A model generated the notes under the pieces. That model ran no database searches. It had not been told where the DNA came from and worked only from the letters and a program-made list of their open reading frames with translations. Positions 48,527 to 57,319 of a stretch of DNA of 57,319 nucleotides are shown piece by piece. Position 1 is the stretch's first letter. Every line of letters begins with the position of its first letter. The translations under genes and the position numbers were made by a program. Origin of the DNA: Caulochytrium protostelioides. Lineage: Eukaryota > Chytridiomycota > Caulochytriomycetes > Caulochytriales > Caulochytriaceae. The DNA lies in NCBI GenBank assembly GCA_003615045.1, contig ML014233.1, forward strand, positions 1 to 57,319, given 5' to 3'.

Positions 48527-50071
48527 ATGGGCCTCATCGGGCTTCTCGCTCGGCTGGCGACCATGCTCGTTGGCTACACGTATCCCGCATATAATACATA
48601 CAAGGCGCTGACGACCGGAACCCCCGATGATGTCCGGCAACTGACGATCTACTGGACGGTCATCGGCATGCTGACCGCCATCGAAATGATCTCGGACTTT
48701 TTCTTTTTCTGGCTGCCGTTCTACTACGAGTCCAAACTCCTGCTCGTGATGTGGCTCGTCTTCCCCAATGTCAACGGCGCTGTCTACACCTACCACAACT
48801 TTATCGGGCCCTGGCTGGTCGAGTACGAGTCCGAGATTGATGCTAGCGTGACCCGCGTTCGATCGGTTACCGAACGGAATAGCATGCAGGTGGCGCAGCG
48901 TGCGATCACGTGGGGTCGCCGCCGCGTCTATGAAGCCGCTACGGGGCAGCCTATGTACTCGTCCGATGCGCTTCACGCCGACGCGGCGGCGAACGACGAT
49001 CCTGATCACGGCCTCTACGAGTCATCGCCGTCGGAGCCGACGCACGCGCCCGTGGCCTGTCGGCGCCCCCGCAAGTCGGCGTCTGCTGCCATTGCTCCGT
49101 CCGGCGCGGCCCAGCGGGCCTCTGCCCGAGCGACGGGCACCACTGCCCCGGCCACCGGTGCACCGGGCCCGTCTATGGGATTATTGGCGGCGAGCTGGGC
49201 TTGGGATGCTGTAACGCATGTGGTCAAAGCCGCAGCGGCCACCGCCATCGCTTCTCGCGTGCCCGCGCCATCAGCGTCGTCGCCGTCAGCCTTGGTGCCC
49301 GATTCCTCCGAAGCGCCGTCGTCGTGGTCGCCTGACCCGAGCACTCATCCGGGTGGTCTTGCTGCGCCGTCGATCCTGAGCGAGTCGCTCACTTCGGCGG
49401 CCGGGATGGCCGCGTCGTCCTTCATGGGAACGACGTTCGAATCGGCACGCAAGGCGGCGCCTGCTCCCGTTGTCGATTTGACGACCGAAGACGAGACGAG
49501 TCCCATGGCGTTGTCGGCTGGCACGTCGTCGTCGACCGCGGGCGGCGTCCGCAACCGCCGGCCGCTCGTGAACCCGTCGCGCCCGCGTGTCACAGCCGCC
49601 ATGGCCGCGAAACCGGTCGCGCGCTCCCATCACGTCTCACCCAGCCGCCAGCACCCACCACTGACCGAAATCGCGTCCTTTGGTCCTCGTACGACGCCAC
49701 ATCTGACGAGTCTGCTCGCCGCCGGCACGTCAGCGCCGTCAGCGCCCTCGCTGTCCATCGGTGCAACGAGCCGCAGCGGCGCCGTCGCATCGAGTGGTTA
49801 TGACAGGCCGGAGATGTCATACCCGACGGCGTATCCGACGGCTTCGCCGCCCATGGCTATGTCGATGCCGGCGCACTCTTCGTCGGCGTCTTCGACTTCG
49901 TCCATGACGCATCCGTACCCGGATCGCGGGGCGTCCCGCATGGCGGGACCGTTCGGACCGATGGCCGCGGCGCCCAGTGAGCGCGAGCTGGACGATTTGG
50001 CTCAGGATGTTGCTTTGGAGGACTATGAATTGATGGATCTTGTGCCCCCGAGCGCTTCATCGTCTAACTAA
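48527..50071 (+). CDS. REEP/Yop1 (TB2/DP1/HVA22) ER-shaping protein with long tail
   Basis: 514 residues. The N-terminal ~130 form a TB2/DP1/HVA22 domain: MGLIGLLARLATMLVGYTYP with YPAYNTYKAL, then YWTVIGMLTAIEMISD, FFFFWLPFYYESKLL, WLVFPNVNGAVYTYHNFIGP. These are the paired hydrophobic hairpins that wedge into ER membranes and curve tubules. The short first segment and placement of the domain at the very N-terminus suggest the REEP1-4 type rather than Yop1/REEP5-6. The remaining ~385 residues are Ser/Ala/Pro-rich and disordered, ending in an acidic stretch (ERELDDLAQDVALEDYELMD). That acidic helix is a possible docking motif; its function is unknown. Animal REEP1-4 tails contact microtubules; whether this one does cannot be told. 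Confidence 0.93.
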   Translation: MGLIGLLARLATMLVGYTYPAYNTYKALTTGTPDDVRQLTIYWTVIGMLTAIEMISDFFFFWLPFYYESKLLLVMWLVFPNVNGAVYTYHNFIGPWLVEYESEIDASVTRVRSVTERNSMQVAQRAITWGRRRVYEAATGQPMYSSDALHADAAANDDPDHGLYESSPSEPTHAPVACRRPRKSASAAIAPSGAAQRASARATGTTAPATGAPGPSMGLLAASWAWDAVTHVVKAAAATAIASRVPAPSASSPSALVPDSSEAPSSWSPDPSTHPGGLAAPSILSESLTSAAGMAASSFMGTTFESARKAAPAPVVDLTTEDETSPMALSAGTSSSTAGGVRNRRPLVNPSRPRVTAAMAAKPVARSHHVSPSRQHPPLTEIASFGPRTTPHLTSLLAAGTSAPSAPSLSIGATSRSGAVASSGYDRPEMSYPTAYPTASPPMAMSMPAHSSSASSTSSMTHPYPDRGASRMAGPFGPMAAAPSERELDDLAQDVALEDYELMDLVPPSASSSN

Positions 50072-50895
50072 TTGCCTGATTCGATGCATGGCCCTACAAG
50101 GGCCCCTGATGTCGGTGGTTCCGCTTTTTCTCAACTTTCTCAATTTTTAAGTTCTTTGTTTCATTTCTTTTCTAGTTAATCCTGTGCTTTCCCGACGCCA
50201 TTCGATGGCTTGTCTTGGTGATCCATACGGGATATGATGCGATGCGATCTGATGCGACGTGATGTGATGCGGAAGGGCCCTGTGCTGCGGTCGACGGAGT
50301 GTGGCGCACGTCTGTGGCGCTGTCGAGGCGGGCCGCCCCACGGGCGTGCGGGATGGGGCAGGCCCCTGATGCGCTCTCATGAAGGCGCCGCTCGATACTC
50401 AGGGCCACCCGCCGCCTTCGGCGATCCAGGCGTCTCACTCCACCATGTAGCGTGACGGTTGCGCTGACAGTCTCAATCAGCCTCAGGGTGATGGACGGAA
50501 ATGGCGGCCGTCGTGGCTCCGTGCTGAGCCCGTCGAACAGGCCCGCATGGCGCCCTTCGCCGCCTAGGACATCGCGACCCCGTCCCCCGACCGCACGGCG
50601 CGCCCCACAGCCGGCTGTGACGCCGCGCACAGGCTTTCTTCATCTGCCGTCCTGCCGGTCTCGCGCGTCTCTCGTGGGCCACGCGGACACGGTCTGGACC
50701 CTGCATCCACGGCTGCACCACGCACGACGGCCGCCACCGCGAGTCGCGTGGGTGGTTCCTGAAGGGTGGTCCCTGAAGGGTGGTCCCTGATCCCTGACGG
50801 GCGATCCCTAATCCTTGTAGGGTGGTCCCTGAAGGGCGATCCCCCGTCGGCCTGATCCCTCATCCTTGAGGCCCACTACTGACCCCGAGCACTTC
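50072..50895. other. Spacer before the polyQ helical protein
   Basis: 824 bp with no gene. It has T-rich REEP 3' sequence (50130-50175), GATGCGAT-like short repeats at about 50232-50275, and a degenerate GGTCCCTGA repeat block directly ahead of the next start. Confidence 0.5.
50755..50865. repeat. Degenerate tandem repeat (GGTGGTCCCTGAAGG-type)
   Basis: Several variants of ggtggtccctgaagg and gcgatccct occur head-to-tail between 50755 and 50865, ending 30 bp before the next ATG. Some could read as RDHP repeats on the minus strand, but no real gene is implied. Confidence 0.65.
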
Positions 50896-51119
50896 ATGCC
50901 GGCACCCTCCCAGCGATCACGCGGCCGCGGGCAGGGTCACGGCCACGGCCACGGCCGCGGTGCGCCGCGACAAGGTGGCGTGAGCCACCGCCGCCCGCTT
51001 CCTGGCGGCGGGCACGGTCGCGGCGACCATGGCGGATACAGCGGCGCGAGCGGCGGACATCACCACCATGGTGGTGATCACCATGGCGGCCATGGGATGA
51101 ATGCTCATCACCCTCCGCA

Positions 51120-51200
<81 letters not shown>

Positions 51201-54200
51201 ACAGCAACAACAACAACAACAACGTCAGCAGCAGCATCCAGCATCGTCCTCGTCACCGCATCGCCTGGCGGCGTCACAGGATCTGCTGAGTGGATCAATA
51301 CCGAGCGATGGGCCTGGGATGCAGGCGTTTCTGCAGCAGATCGCCATGCAGCTGGATACCAACAGCGGCGCGCCGCGTGAAAAAGCACAGATGCTGCTTG
51401 CTCTCGACGCACTCGCAGATGCCGCAGCGTCCACCGTGCGTGCCCACCGCCCTGAGATTCTCGCCTGGGTCACGGCGAGGCTACACGTCGCCGCCGAGGC
51501 TATCGTGCCGTCCATCGAGCGTCCGCCGCCGAACCTCGACCCCGTGGATCTGCGCCTCTACCTCGCAGACCGGCTGCTCGCCGCCGTCGCACGCCACACG
51601 ACCCTGAAGGCCCTGCTGCAGCTCGTGACCGGGCACCTGGATGCCCTCGCGGCTGAGGCTGGGATCGCGGGCGAAGCCGAGCACCGGCTCCGCCCTGACG
51701 TGATCGCCGCGCTTGTGGCGGCGGCCCGGCCCTTTCTGGAAGCGGCGCTCGGCGCGGCGGCGCCGCGCGGCGGCGCATGGGCCGTGTGCTACGTCTTCCT
51801 GCGCGCGCCGGCGCTCTGGCGCCACGTGCTGCTGGCGTATCTGGCCCACGCCGTCCAGGCCGACGAGTATGCGTGGCTGCATCGCGTCACGACCGAGGGC
51901 GAGGGCTGGATGCTCAGCCTGGGTGCGTACCAGGCCGCCGCCGCTCACGACAGTTGGCTCCATGACGTGGCCGTCACGCTTACCATCCTCGGTCGGAACC
52001 CCCAGTTCCTGCGGTCAACAGGGCTCTACCTGACGAGCGCCCTGCAGCCGCGCGATGCGGCGCCGCGTGCCGCGACAGAGATAACCCTCGGCTGGTGTTT
52101 GACGATGCTGACGGCGTTCCCGCCCTTTGTCCAGAGCGTGCTGGCGGCGATGGCGCTGACGCCGCAGTGGCCGCGTTGGCTCGACGCGCTGGCAGCAGCC
52201 GTTGCCGCGGCGCAGCGTGACGCCCTTGCGCTGCCGGTCCGGCCCCCGCAGGGGGCACCAGGCCACCGGCCGTCCTCGCGCGAGATGCTGCCCGTCCCCG
52301 TCGCCCGGCTCTGGGCCCAGAGTTGGGCGCTATGGACTCGACTGACCGCGGCCCGTCAACCCGAGCGGCTTGCGGACCACCTGATTTGGCATACGCAACT
52401 CCATTTCGTGATGGCGCGTCAGTATGGCGCACGGACGGATGCATCGCCGCTTGAGTTGCCCGAGCCGACGGCTGCCCTGCTCGCAGGCTCAGCAGCATGC
52501 TTGCACCAGCTGCTCAAGACCATGTACTGCCTCGTGCTGCACGGTCGTTCGGTCCGCAACATGACGCAGCTCTGCGAGACCTTGCGTGATCTCTCTGACG
52601 CGGACCCGGCGGTGGTGCCCCACTTCGTCAACCTCAACCACCAACAGCAGGCCATCATGGCATGGACGGCCATCGCGCCGACGCTCATGCAGGCCGTCGC
52701 CGATGCCGCTGCCTCCGATTCCCACGCGACGAGCACGTGGCTCTCGCTCGCGATAGACCACCCGCTGAACCGCGGCTGGCTCACGCATGCCTTGGTGCTG
52801 CTGGCCTTCTGTGGTGGCCGCCCCGTGGCTGACGCGCTCGCCGCCCAGTGCCTTCAGCAGATTGGGCGCGCCATCCTCGGCCCCGAGATCGCGACCCCCC
52901 TCGTTTCCATGCAAGCGGGCATCGCACGGTTCTGGCGGATCACGCTGCTCGCTCTCTCCGAAGATCCGCGCGGCCGTCTCAGCGTGCTGACGTCGGCGCT
53001 TGCGCAGCGATCCGAACCCGAACTGACGGCCGCGCCGGATGCCGATGGGCCGGACACATGGCCTCTGCGCCGCGAGCACGCGCTGGATGGCGCGGGCGCT
53101 TCGACGATGCCGCGATGGGCGGGCGCCTTGCTCGCTATCGCCTTTCTGCCGGACCCGCGCCCCACGCCCGTCTTGTCGCCCGATCTGCTAGACCGCTTCG
53201 CAGGCGCCCTCGCCGCCGACGCGCTCGTCGATGGCTTAACGAGCGCACTCGCTGCCATGTCGTCAGATGTCGCGGACGCCCCTGATGCCCCCGATACGGC
53301 GAGTCCCGTGGCGACGCGGCCTCCGACGGCGGCGCGGGTCGCCGCCCTCTACCTGCGCGCCGTCGCGCGCGTGATGGGGTTTGGGTTGGCCATGGACAAG
53401 CACCCGCGGCTGATGGAGGCCGCTATCCGTGTGGGGCTGGCAGTGCTCGCGGCGATAGTCGACGGCCGCGACGCGCACGACGCACCCGCCGCGTTGATGG
53501 CGCTGCTCCGCGACGCCGTCCGCCGCGCCGACGTGGCGCCGTCGTTGCCGCCGCAGCTCTACCGCCTGGCGTGGGCCAGTCCGCTCAACACGGCCACGCT
53601 CGCGGCCGGGCCTGGCCGCCGCTTCTTCGACCGTGTGCTGCGCCTCGTTGTCGGCGCCGTCGCGCCGTCGTCGGCGCCTTCGCCGGCCATGAGTTGGGCG
53701 CTCTGCGTGTCGGCCCCGTTCCGGGGCTGGCCGACGCCGCCGGTGGCGGCGTACGCGGCGATGCTGCCGCAGCGCGTGCCGCTGTTCCCGCGGGACCGCG
53801 TCGTGCTCGAGGCCTGGTGCCGCGCGCCCCTCTTGTCGCAGATGCTCCGTGCCGTAGCGCACGATGCCCGCGCCTTCCTGCACCTGATGGATCTCGTCGT
53901 CACGCTGCTGTCGACGCAGATCCATTACTGGTGGGACCTCGCGCGCCAGTTAGCATGGACCGCGTCGCACACCGCGGAGCCCGAGGGCGCCGACGATCGC
54001 CATGCCACCGACGGTGACACGGCGGTACCGGGCCCGAAGGCGTCGTCCCGTCCGGGTGCGGGTGCAGGTGCTGGCGACGCGGTCGGCCAGATCTCATCGA
54101 GCTCGGCACTGATTGGCCAGATCAACCGCAACGCGGCGGCCACCACCGTGAGTCTGTGCGAGATCATGGACGCGGCGGGATGGGGGCCCGCCGAGCAGCA

Positions 54201-54672
54201 AATCACGGCCCACGTGGTCGGGCCCCTCGTCCGCGTGGCGTCCGGGGCGTTGCGGGCGCCCCCGGCCATCGCGACGGCTTCGGCCGCCGCCGCCGCCGTC
54301 TACCGCGTGCTGTCAGCGCATCTGGAGGTGTTGCACCGGGCCGAGCGCGTCGTCCATGAGCAGCACCCACAGCTCGTGCCCACCACGCCGTGGATCCTGC
54401 CCGCCACAAGCCCTGTGCCATCGCTGCTGCCCCGCGCCATGATGGCGCGTGCGGGGCCGACGCGCGCCGCCGCGGACGGGAGCCCGGACGGCAGCATCGA
54501 CGGCTTCGGCGGCGGCGATGGCGACCGCGACCCTGACCGTGATGGCGAGCGTGAGGGCATGCCAACGCCCGTAGGCCGCGTGCTGCACGATGTCGCGTAT
54601 GATCAGATGATCGCGCTGGAACCATGGACGCTGGTTATGACGCGGGGTGCTGCGCCCCGCACGTCGCCGTAA
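50896..54672 (+). CDS. Large hypothetical protein: RG/His-rich N-terminus, polyQ, helical body
   Basis: 1258 residues from ATG 50896; the frame extends only to a TTG ten codons earlier. I do not recognise the family. Residues 1-~75 are Arg/Gly/His-rich (SRGRGQGHGHGHGRG...), typical of RNA-binding disorder. A polyQ tract of ~30-40 residues follows, encoded largely by 24 perfect CAG codons. From ~130 to ~1200 the sequence is a series of amphipathic, Leu/Ala-rich helices with scattered Trp, like an alpha-solenoid, without Zn or catalytic motifs. The C-terminus is Asp/Gly-rich, then RVLHDVAYDQMIAL. A large scaffold subunit of a nuclear complex is one thought; the overall plan vaguely recalls Integrator subunit 5, but I cannot support that by motif. 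Confidence 0.8.
51124..51195 (+). repeat. Pure (CAG)24 trinucleotide repeat encoding polyQ
   Basis: Twenty-four uninterrupted CAG codons inside the large helical gene, followed by mixed CAA/CAG codons with Lys/Arg breaks. The uninterrupted run suggests recent slippage. Confidence 0.9.
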
Positions 54673-55169
54673 ACCGTCTCCAAACTCCGACACGCGTTGC
54701 GCGCCATGCGTGCGCATGTGCGCATGTCGGTCCGCGATGTCAAGGTGGGCTGTGGCGCGGCACACCACGCATTGCAGGGCTTCCCGTGTGGCGCCGCTAT
54801 CGCCGCTCAGTCACCACCGTCGATGGCGGCCGCTGCCTGCGATGGCTGCCACGGCTTGCGAAAACTCGCGCCGTGGCGCCTCCGGTGCGCCCTCGCCGGA
54901 TGCGGAGCCCATGTTCTTTGTCTTTTTTTCTTACAACGAAGAACGGTATTCTTTGTCGTTGGCAGTGGTGGCGCAGCAGCGGACGCGGGGTCGATGTGAG
55001 TCCTAGCGGCCACGACGCTAACGTGAAGCCGATCCGCGCGTCGGCTCCGATCGGCCGGATGGCGGACTCGCGTCACGCTTCGGGACGGAGAAGGGGAGGA
55101 GGGAGGGGAGGACCCTGCAGGGGTGGTCGGACCGCGTTAGACCGAAGGTTGAGGAGACGGACGGGTGCT

Positions 55170-55207
55170 GGGACGGGCGATGGGACGGGCGATGGGACGG
55201 GCGATGG
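55170..55207. repeat. 12-bp tandem repeat
   Basis: Three exact copies of gggacgggcgat, plus a partial fourth, about 260 bp upstream of LYS1. Confidence 0.85.
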
Positions 55208-55225
55208 GATCCAGAGGATATGACA

Positions 55226-55233
55226 TTTATATA
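55226..55233 (+). promoter_or_regulatory. TATA-like element upstream of LYS1
   Basis: tttatata in otherwise GC-rich DNA, 233 bp before the LYS1 ATG. A core-promoter role is plausible but unproven. Confidence 0.25.
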
Positions 55234-55465
55234 GCCCTTCTCGAGCACTCAGCGCTGCAATCACTGCCCCACAATGCATTCGAGGAGAACGAGGGTCGGC
55301 CATTCACCGAGTTGAAATCCCCATCACTGAGGAACATGATCATCACCATCAAGGCCGTCTGAGCTGACCTCGAGCAACCCATCGTTATCCCGCTTTGCCG
55401 TGCAGTTATAGTGCATCTCCGATTCCGATTTCCACTCGACCCTGTAACAATTCGTCGCCGCGACC

Positions 55466-56756
55466 ATGACGGACACCCCGCATCTCTGGCTCCGTGCTGA
55501 GTGCAAGCCTTTTGAGAAGCGCACGGCGCTGGCTCCCACCATCTGCAAGGAGCTCTTGGATCAAGGTACGCTGATTCCGTGTGACGATGGGGGCGAATCA
55601 TGAGACCCATCGCGCGCGGTGCGTGTGATGCTTAGCACAATGGCGTCTGTATGAAGAACCCACACACTCATCTTTTTTTTTTCGTTTTCGCGTCCCGCCT
55701 GGGTTGACATGAAACCGATGGACAGGCTTCAAGATCACGGTCGAAAAATCGCCCGAACGCATCTTTGACGACAGCGAGTATGCAGCGCTCGGGCTGCCGC
55801 TGGTCGAGGCCGGCAGCTGGACGTCGGCCCCGGCTGACGCGTACATCGTGGCCCTGAAGGAACTGCCGGACGCGACGACGCCGCTCACCCACCGCCACAT
55901 CATGTTCGGACACTGCTTCAAGGGCCAGGACGGCTCCGCCGAGCTGCTGCGCCGCTTCCAGGCGGGCCACGGCACGCTGCTCGATCTCGAGTTCTTGCAG
56001 GACGACCGTGGGACGCGTGTCGCGGCGTTCGGCTACTATGCGGGCTACGCGGGTGCCGCCATGGGTCTCGAGGCCTGGGCTTATCGCCAGCTCCACGGCG
56101 CCGCGGGAACGAAGGCTCTGGCGCACCCGAAGGTCGATCCCTTCCCGAACGAGCAGGCTCTCATCGCGCACGTGAAGCAGCTCCTGGCCGAGGCCGAGCA
56201 GAAAACGGGCATGGCGCCGAGTCTGTTCGTAATGGGCGCGTTGGGCCGCTGCGGCCGCGGCGCGTGTGACTTCGCAACCGCCGTCGGGCTGCCCGAGACT
56301 GCGATCACGCGCTGGGACATCAACGAGACCAAGAAGGGCGGCCCCTTCCCCGAGATCTGCGACCGTGCCGTGTTCGTGAACTGCATTTACCTCACGCAGA
56401 AGATCGCGCCGTTCCTCACGTTTGCTGAGCTTGAGGCCGCCGGGCCCAACCGCAGCCTCAGCATCCTCGTCGACGTCAGCTGTGACCCAAACAACCCGAA
56501 CAACCCGATCCCGGTCTACAAGGAGTACTCCTTCTTTGACCAGCCGGTGAACTACTTGCCTGTGAACGCTGCCGGCTGCGCGGACCTCGGCGTGATCGCC
56601 ATCGACCACCTGCCGACGCTGCTGCCGCGCGAGGCAAGTGAGTCGTATGGCCGCCAGCTTCTCCCGACGCTCATCGACCTCCGCTCTTTCGGCCCCGTCT
56701 GGAAGCGCGCCGAGCAGAAATTCCGCGATGTCACGCAGGCCGTGCTCAAAGCTTAA
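55466..56756 (+). CDS. LYS1: Saccharopine dehydrogenase (NAD+, lysine-forming), one intron
   Basis: 376-residue product from two exons, 55466-55565 and 55726-56756; yeast Lys1 has 373. It performs the last step of fungal lysine synthesis, oxidising saccharopine to lysine and 2-oxoglutarate. Exon 1 encodes MTDTPHLWLRAECKPFEKRT... to LLDQ; the split Gly codon joins GFKITVEKSPERIFDD. LKELP (Lys78) and MFGHC (His96) match the catalytic Lys/His pair of yeast Lys1. GHGTLLDLEFL, GRCGRG and VDVSCDPNNPNNP are further family blocks. Without splicing, the frame would appear to begin at ~55848 and lose the N-terminal ~75 residues. No PTS1-type tail is seen (it ends VLKA). Being a fungal hallmark, it is the best single taxonomic marker here. 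Confidence 0.97.
55566..55725 (+). other. Spliceosomal intron of LYS1 (160 bp)
   Basis: The donor gtacgc follows CAAG; the acceptor gacag precedes GCTTC. Removal joins codons in frame (Gln-Gly-Phe) and restores the conserved family sequence. A T-rich tract and a ttgac branch-like sequence at 55704-55708 lie ~20 bp before the acceptor. Confidence 0.93.
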
Positions 56757-56876
56757 CATGTTTTTCTATGTTATAAATGGATATGAAAGTTGTCCGGTCA
56801 GACAACCCTACACGAACAGCATGTTCCCTTAGGTGCCTCCCAGAGGATCCATCAAGGATCCGCATTCCGTTAAGCA

Positions 56877-57319
56877 TCAGATGCGTTTGCGGACCAGAGG
56901 TTGCAACTTGCCCTGATACCTGCTTATCGGATAATCGAGGTCACCAAAGGTATGATGAGAGACTCGGCAGAGGAGATTGTCGACGTCCATGGCCGCGTGA
57001 GCGGCAGCCTTGTCTGCCACGACGAATGACTGGTCCGCAGACGCTGCGGCGCCGGCCTCCGTGAGTGCTGCCTTGCCCCGGCTGGGTGAGTCGGCCGGCA
57101 GCCTATGGGCTGCGGCAGCGGAATCCACCACCGTCGTCGCGTCGCCCTTCACATCCGATACGGCGGGCCGCGCCGGCGTCTCGTTGGTATACCCTTGAAT
57201 ATCGGCGTTGACGTGTCCGCTGCAAGCTGACAAGGAGACCGACGACGCGCTCGACGACGAGTCGACCGATGAGGCAAGCGACAGCGACGAGGCGACCATC
57301 GTCGTGCTAGTGGCATCCG
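56877..57319 (-). CDS. Possible 3' end of a minus-strand gene, cut by the window edge
   Basis: A frame open from the right edge to a TGA at 56877-56879, at least 147 codons. It is Ser/Ala-rich at first, then more ordered (FVVADKAAAHAAM, LLCRVSHHTFGDLDYPISRY). The last ~50 residues look protein-like, without runs. No family recognised. An ATG at 57297-57299 could be a start, but the frame stays open beyond it. Only 120 bp separate its stop from the LYS1 stop. Confidence 0.4.
   Translation of the reverse strand, partial: DATSTTMVASSLSLASSVDSSSSASSVSLSACSGHVNADIQGYTNETPARPAVSDVKGDATTVVDSAAAAHRLPADSPSRGKAALTEAGAAASADQSFVVADKAAAHAAMDVDNLLCRVSHHTFGDLDYPISRYQGKLQPLVRKRI

Larger units (their letters stand above)
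54673..55465. other. Spacer upstream of LYS1
   Basis: 793 bp: 3' region of the polyQ gene and the LYS1 promoter. It holds a 12-bp tandem repeat at 55170 and a TATA-like tttatata at 55226. No gene supported. Confidence 0.5.

Overview
This is GC-rich nuclear DNA from a zoosporic (chytrid-like) fungus. The fungal call rests on a spliced saccharopine dehydrogenase gene (LYS1, alpha-aminoadipate lysine pathway), an MRP51-type mitoribosomal protein, and TIM22, TFB2, MAK16 and eRF3. The flagellated call rests on two ciliary/basal-body genes, IQUB-like and CEP131-like. Composition and gene set would suit a Caulochytrium-like chytrid, but that placement is a guess. Genes are compact, mostly uninterrupted, and carry long Ala/Pro/Ser-rich low-complexity stretches. 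High GC produces long antisense open frames, which are not annotated as genes.

Layout. 0-2.4 kb: an unusually AT-richer gene for a secreted coiled-coil protein, then the 3' stub of a Fanzor (eukaryotic TnpB-like RNA-guided nuclease) element on the plus strand. 2.4-5.8 kb: a five-TM protein of prominin-like topology (minus). 5.8-9.3 kb: no convincing gene; hairpin and minisatellite. 9.3-10.5 kb: an Ala-rich hypothetical protein. 11.0-15.2 kb: an Argonaute with a complete slicer tetrad (minus), divergent from a Slo/BK-type potassium channel with S0 and two RCK domains (16.5-20.5 kb). 20.6-21.35 kb: a second, frameshifted Fanzor relic on the minus strand, sharing its 3' end and downstream hairpin with the first. 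21.4-23.8 kb: IQUB-like flagellar protein (minus). 23.8-27.4 kb: gene-poor. 27.4-29.0 kb: PKA regulatory subunit. 30.5-31.8 kb: ARP1 of dynactin. 31.9-34.9 kb: MRP51-like and SRR1-like genes (minus). 36.0-36.9 kb: MAK16. 37.2-40.6 kb: CEP131-like (minus). 42.0-43.8 kb: eRF3/SUP35. 44.1-44.6 kb: TIM22 (minus). 45.3-47.4 kb: TFB2 of TFIIH (minus). 48.5-50.1 kb: REEP/Yop1-type ER-shaping protein. 50.9-54.7 kb: a large unidentified RG/His/polyQ helical protein. 55.5-56.8 kb: LYS1 with one 160-bp intron. A minus-strand frame runs off the right edge.

Most genes are unrelated housekeeping functions in head-to-head or tail-to-tail pairs. Divergent spacers are about 1.1-1.5 kb and convergent spacers 0.1-0.5 kb. 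The two Fanzor relics are the only mobile-element signal seen. The starts given are the ATG codons judged most likely; several open frames extend upstream only through non-ATG codons.
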